Shown one piece after another: positions 1 through 4,000 of a stretch of 6,309 nt of DNA. The stretch lies in the NCBI GenBank assembly GCA_015486425.1, contig WFRQ01000361.1, forward strand, positions 1-6,309, given 5' to 3'. The notes under the pieces were generated by a model that saw only the letters and a list, made by a program, of their open reading frames with translations, searched no databases and was not told where the DNA came from. The translations under genes were made by a program, and so were the position numbers. Every line of letters starts with the position of its first letter. Position 1 is the first letter of the stretch. This DNA comes from Deltaproteobacteria bacterium (GTDB taxonomy: Bacteria; Desulfobacterota; Dissulfuribacteria; Dissulfuribacterales; QOAL01).

Positions 1-351
1 CCTTGTTATTAAGCTGAATTTTGACACGCTTGCATGTGCTCCAATGAAAAAGTCAGGTAGTGGAGATTTTTTTGTCCCTTTATTCCTTCGGTACTTGAGG
101 AAAGCTTTTCCTGTTAGAAAAAGAGCTTCCCGCGGTATTTCAAGCACTTTAATGCCCATTTGAGAAATGGCTTTTTCTAGTTCCTCAATCTTCCTGAATC
201 ATATAGAGATTTCAGTGTAAACAATTGAATTTATGTACAATGTATTGGTTTGGCTATATTTATCCAAAATATTTTCAGACCGATCTCCCCACTTGGGATC
301 ATTTGTAAATAAATCCAGCAGGATACAGGAATCAATGAGTATCCCATTCAT
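1..351 (-). pseudogene. vapC: VapC-type PIN-domain toxin, broken by an in-frame stop and cut by the window edge
   Basis: PIN-domain VapC toxins are Mg-dependent ribonucleases that cleave RNA (often tRNA or rRNA) and are held inactive by their VapB partner. The frame opens with MNGILIDSCILLDLF, carrying the first catalytic acid D7. The second, E47, lies in YTE, and the third, D100, in PDFFIGAHA. The frame reaches LITR at codon 117, where the window ends; in this family the next residue is usually the fourth acid. Codon 51 (bases 201-199) is TGA. Homologues as I recall them have Gly here (EISIGF), so one GGA to TGA change explains the break. The frame is otherwise intact, and the catalytic acids are now split between two fragments (D7, E47 and D100). 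The start overlaps the antitoxin stop as TAATG, with AGGG 7 nt upstream inside the antitoxin gene, so it was translationally coupled. Family assignment is firm; loss of function is inferred. Confidence 0.88.
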
Positions 352-572
352 TATATTTCCCTGGTTAATTTCAGAATTTCGTCAGTCGTCATCTTCGATG
401 TGGCAATTCCTCGGAATTTTTTAAACTTATTAGTCGGTTTGTTTTTTGTTGTTTTGACAATATAAAACCTACCGTTGTCTTCTCGGAAATCAATGTTAGT
501 CTTAGGAGTAATACCTAATTTTTCCCTCACACTCCTGGGTATTGTCACTTGTCCCTTTGTTGTTACTCTCAT
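351..572 (-). CDS. vapB: AbrB/MazE-fold antitoxin (VapB-type)
   Basis: This 73-residue protein is the antitoxin of the adjacent VapC. Such proteins bind the toxin through their C-terminus and repress their own operon through an N-terminal swapped-hairpin DNA-binding domain. Residues 1-45 are a typical SpoVT-AbrB domain, opening MRVTTKGQVTIPRSVREKLG, with the hallmark KGQVTIP at 6-12. Residues 53-71 (FRGIAT, then MTTDEILKLTR) match the toxin-binding tail usual for this subgroup. Length is normal and no defect is visible. The start is supported by GGAGGT 6 nt upstream. The gene ends in TAA overlapping the toxin ATG by one base. Since the toxin is interrupted, this may now act only as a solitary DNA-binding protein, or protect against related toxins elsewhere; both are inference. 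Confidence 0.93.
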   Translation of the reverse strand: MRVTTKGQVTIPRSVREKLGITPKTNIDFREDNGRFYIVKTTKNKPTNKFKKFRGIATSKMTTDEILKLTREI

Positions 573-578
573 GGTTGC

Positions 579-584
579 ACCTCC
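579..584 (-). promoter_or_regulatory. Strong ribosome binding site of the antitoxin gene
   Basis: The minus strand reads GGAGGT, a perfect Shine-Dalgarno core, 6 nt before the ATG at 572-570. It fixes the antitoxin start. The toxin has a weaker AGGG at 362-359, so the antitoxin is expected to be made in excess, as is usual for such pairs. Confidence 0.85.
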
Positions 585-604
585 GTCTATCGATGCCTTT
601 TAAC

Positions 605-641
605 GTAATACTAGTATAGTAATACCGAGAGGTGAAAGCAA
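605..641 (-). promoter_or_regulatory. Predicted vapBC promoter with overlapping operator
   Basis: Read on the minus strand, TTGCTT (641-636) and TATACT (618-613) are separated by 17 bp, a plausible sigma-70 -35/-10 pair with a good -10 and a weak -35. The -10 lies inside repeated sequence: GTAATAC occurs at 605-611 and again at 619-625 on the plus strand, and between them is the perfect 10-bp palindrome ATACTAGTAT at 608-617. AbrB-fold antitoxins usually repress their own promoters by binding such symmetrical sites over the -10, so this is the likely operator. The sequence elements are seen directly; the regulatory role is inferred. Confidence 0.55.
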
Positions 642-801
642 TATTTTTATGAGACTTGGATAAAGGCACTGAAAGGCAGGTATTTAATAGATGTGAAGGA
701 AAAAAATTACACATGGGAAAAATATTACCATTTGGAGCAGGGTGGTTAGCGGAAAAATAGCGTCTTTTCAGGGGTAAAAATGGAAAAAAGCAATATTATG
801 C
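642..801. other. AT-rich intergenic DNA between the divergent units
   Basis: No credible gene was found here. Short frames exist, such as a 15-codon frame at 713, but they lack family resemblance. The notable content is a helically phased direct repeat, AAAGGCA at 662-668 and 672-678, and an 11-bp direct repeat AAAGCAATATT whose copies sit at the two ends of the stretch (635-645 and 787-797). No convincing terminator is visible. Confidence 0.6.
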
Positions 802-818
802 CTGGCATATAAGTTGCA
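802..818 (+). promoter_or_regulatory. Sigma-54 (RpoN) -24/-12 promoter for the giant gene
   Basis: Bases 803-818 read TGGCATATAAGTTGCA. Against the consensus TGGCACG-N4-TTGCW this matches 10 of 12 defined positions, with both invariant dinucleotides present (GG at 804-805, GC at 816-817) and the required 10 bp between them. Transcription should start near 829, giving a leader of about 110 nt before the ATG at 938. Sigma-54 promoters need an ATP-dependent enhancer-binding activator, so the giant gene is probably switched on by a specific signal. The match is seen directly; activity is inferred. Confidence 0.72.
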
Positions 819-880
819 TTATTAAGTATTTTTTAAAGGATTGTTATCTGCTGTCACTGTTTGTTTATACCGTATGCTGC

Positions 881-921
881 GTGCCTGGGCACCAGAGCCG
901 GTTGCAAAATAACCGAGGCAC
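881..921 (+). other. Possible structured 5' leader next to the ribosome binding site
   Basis: GTGCCT (881-886) can pair with AGGCAC (916-921), and directly stacked inside it CGGTT (899-903) pairs with AACCG (911-915) around a 7-nt loop. A competing hairpin, GTGC (881-884) with GCAC (889-892), would exclude the outer stem. The outer stem ends 3 nt before the AAAGGA ribosome binding site, so folding could affect translation start. I could not match it to a known riboswitch class. It may simply be a chance fold. Confidence 0.3.
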
Positions 922-924
922 TTG

Positions 925-930
925 AAAGGA
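925..930 (+). promoter_or_regulatory. Ribosome binding site of the giant gene
   Basis: AAAGGA lies 7 nt upstream of the ATG at 938-940, which supports this start over the in-frame ATG at 953 (residue 6). The upstream ATG at 930-932 is out of frame, overlaps the site itself and stops after 12 codons. Confidence 0.75.
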
Positions 931-937
931 TGAGATT

Positions 938-1018
938 ATGTCTTTGTCATCTATGTGCAGATTTGTAAACGCCGTTTTTGTATGCAGTTTCCTGCTGGCT
1001 GCGTCCCCTGTTTATGCA
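938..1018 (+). other. Sec signal peptide of the giant protein
   Basis: The first 27 residues begin MSLSSMCRFVNAVFVCSFLL. There is one positive charge (R8), a hydrophobic core at 9-22 (VNAVFVCSFLLAA), then a Pro-containing end SPVYA, giving a V-Y-A signal peptidase I site before G28. C16 is not in a lipobox, so this is not expected to be a lipoprotein. The mature protein should begin GFDLYF. Confidence 0.85.
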
Positions 1019-4000
1019 GGGTTTGACCTTTATTTTTCCACGCCCCTACATGGTGAAACAGTTCCCACAGCCGGGAGCGACCATACTTTCAAGGATCAGA
1101 CAAATGCCACGCGGAAATATACAGCCAGACTTATCTGTGAGCTTGATACAGTGAGAGACCGCCTTCCGACATCCGTGGTGATGAATGTGAATCTTATGAG
1201 GGATGGTGCCTATGTTTCTTCTTTCTCAAGGACATTTGTTAGTACAGACTGGACGCGTCTGTCTGAAGGAAGCCTGGTATTTTACATCGATCTGCTCACT
1301 GGCCGCCCGCCTTATTTTTCTTACTATACCTTTTATATGCCTGATCCCGGGCCTGAAGACAATGATCTCAGAACCGGTGATTATTCATTCAGGCTTTCCC
1401 TGAAATCAAACGGTGAGACCGGAACCCTTGACAATAACAGCGCATCCAGCAGATCGTTTCACTATACCGTATATTCCGGCGCTCTGGAATTTAACGGAGA
1501 GACCAGGACTATCACCTCTCTTTCAACCGGCACATCAGATTTCTGCCCTGGCGATACATACATAACCTCAGCAGCAGGAGACTGGCAGCAGGACTGGTGG
1601 GATCATTACTTTGCAGGCCCTGATATCTGCACCCAGTCATCCCCGGCAGATGATGGGTACTCAACTGATCTTTCCGTGGTAATGGATCTTTCAATAGTGC
1701 CAGTGCCTTCAGCTTCCCTTTCAGGCAGTACAATGGTAATTGATGGCCAGACACCTGAAAACATAACTCTTACTCCTGTACGGGTTAAATGCAGCGGCAC
1801 AAGGCCGGCCTCCTTTGTGGTGCATAACACACTTTTAAGATCAGCATCTCCGGATGTGACTGTGAGAACATATCCCGACGAGACTTTGATCCCCATATGG
1901 CAGGAAGACAGTGCCAATCAGCTCTATTACAGGGAAATTTCCCTCACCTGTCCCATGCCGGAGCCAGGTCCAGCCAATACTGAGCTTCACAGTGGGTGGC
2001 ACAGATTTACATATGAGGTTGAGGCAGCAGGGGATACAAACGGGTCAAATAACAGCGCTTATACGTCATTTAACTATACAGTTTACTCCGGCAAGGTCTA
2101 TTTTAATCAGGTAGCGGCAGATTTTGACTCGCTTTCTTTTGATTCTTCAGTGTTTTGTGGCAGTTATCCTAACTGGAAACCCAGCATCAATCTTTCAGGT
2201 TCGTGGACAGATGTATTTGGCACTGCGCCCATGACCGCTAACAATATCTGCGCCAACAGTGCTTCAAATCCTGACGGCTACTCTACTGACCTCCATGTTA
2301 CCGGAGGTGAGGCAGACCTTGGTACGGTGACAGGCAGTATAAACGGGCTTGATATTGCATTTAATGATGTGGTGCTTGACAGTTCAGGAGGGCAGTTCTC
2401 AGGCGCTGTTCTTGAGCTTCCTGATGATGTGACAATGCACTACAGTAATGGTGTTTATATTATACCGCGCGGTGAGACAGAGATACATTTTAACAGCGCA
2501 ACTTTTGTACAATCCATGAACAGCGTTGTGCTCTCCCTCTCTTATAACATGCTGTTTCACCAGTATGGACTGCCGTTTTATGTGAATACCTATGGCGTAT
2601 CCCTGCCGCTTCAGAATACTGCCTCCCTCACCCTCCTGCATCCCCGGCCAGAGTATATTCAGGAGGAAGCCTATCAGGAACTCGATGACGCAGACAGCAG
2701 GAAGCAGAACGGGCTGCCGTCCAACGATATAGTGTTCTCTGTGCCTGGTTCCACTGAAGCCAATTTTATGAAACTCAATTCGAGCGGGCTTACCGGCAAG
2801 CTTTCCTTTGCCAACAATACCCGTTCTTCCAGGACATCATTCCCTCTTGCATTTGTCGGGTATGGTAGCTGGGACCTCTATATCCAGGGCGGCAGGATTA
2901 TGCCTGAGTCCATACTTTCATCGGTGAGTCTGATGACAAGGTTTAAAAAGGACTGCCCTGGCGGGAGCTGCGGCAGCTCCGGCCCTGATTATGCCATATA
3001 CCAGGTCCAGGCGGACAAGGCTGGTTTTTATGAAAACGGGGCATTTGGCGCAAGGTTCAAAAGCCTGGGTAAGGACCTGGCAGGTGGAGCATCCTCGGTG
3101 GAATGGGGGTATTTCCCTGATCAGTCAGGCACCTTTATCCGTCATGATAATGACCTCTCAGGGGTCTTTGTGATCCCGGGTTACATAATGCCTCATACCG
3201 GCGAGCTTGCGGACAGGAGCATTGGCCAGGACCTCCTTGGTTCCTGGACTTTCGCAGATGAGGTCCATCCTGCCGGTTTTTCAGCCCTGAACGACCCTCA
3301 TAACCCTCATGCAACAAGGGGAGATGGTTTTTACGCAGGATTCAACATGGGGCCTGAATTCTATGCGGAAAGTATAGGGGAAGGCGTGGGGACACTCCTT
3401 GATGGTTCCCTGTGGGTAAGGTTTTACTCCCCTGACCCCTCTGATCCTGGTGAACATATCAGGATGCCGGATGACAACAGGGGGGCTGTGAAATACGTTC
3501 TCAGGAAGGGGGGGCTTACCGGTGTATTTAACACAGAGTTCAATTCAGAGAAGTCAGGCACTGTAAACATATATAATTATGAAATTTCCTTTGACCGTTT
3601 TGCCTTCCGTCAGGACCGCAACAAGCCTGACGGAACCACCTTTATTGACGGCTCGCTTACATTTACCCGCGGGCCTGTTGCTGTCAACAGCGAGGGGCAG
3701 GAGCAGGATTTCATGGTGGCCTTCACTGACCTTGACATCACGTGCAACGGCAACCTGGGATCAGGCCAGGTAGATACAGAGCCGGAGCCTTTGTGGCCTG
3801 TATGCCAGGCAGACAATGACCACGATGGAGTGGAAGACGAAGGCTGCCGTACTCTCATGTACTGGAATACGCCGGTTCTGCTATCTGCAATGGCATTCAA
3901 GAATGATCCTGACAGTGATGCGGGTTCAGGCGACTGCCCCACTGAACCGAGAAAGCTCAGCCTGGATACCCTGAACCAGGTTGACGGATTCGGCCAGTCT

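Noticed and set aside
199..201. TGA read as glycine (alternative genetic code 25) in the toxin gene
   Set aside because: The expected residue is glycine, which made this tempting, but the 1790-codon frame of the giant gene has no TGA and uses GGN for Gly. A mutation or sequencing error is simpler.
233..424. 63-residue plus-strand frame
   Set aside because: It lies antisense to the toxin and antitoxin genes, has no recognisable motif and no good ribosome binding site.
502..714. 70-residue minus-strand frame upstream of the antitoxin
   Set aside because: It overlaps the antitoxin start, its ribosome binding site and its promoter in another frame, and has no family resemblance.
713..760. 15-codon frame in the intergenic region
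   Set aside because: Too short, without similarity or a conserved context to support it.
870..930. Cyclic di-GMP (GEMM) riboswitch
   Set aside because: The leader folds and lies before a surface-type gene, but the hallmark GGCAAACC, GAAA tetraloop and GGACGCAAAGCC elements are missing.
930..968. 12-codon upstream frame overlapping the start of the giant gene
   Set aside because: Its ATG overlaps the ribosome binding site, leaving no room for its own, so translation is unlikely.
983..985. Lipoprotein signal at C16
   Set aside because: Residues before it (A-V-F-V) do not form a lipobox and it lies in the middle of the hydrophobic core; the VYA signal peptidase I site fits better.
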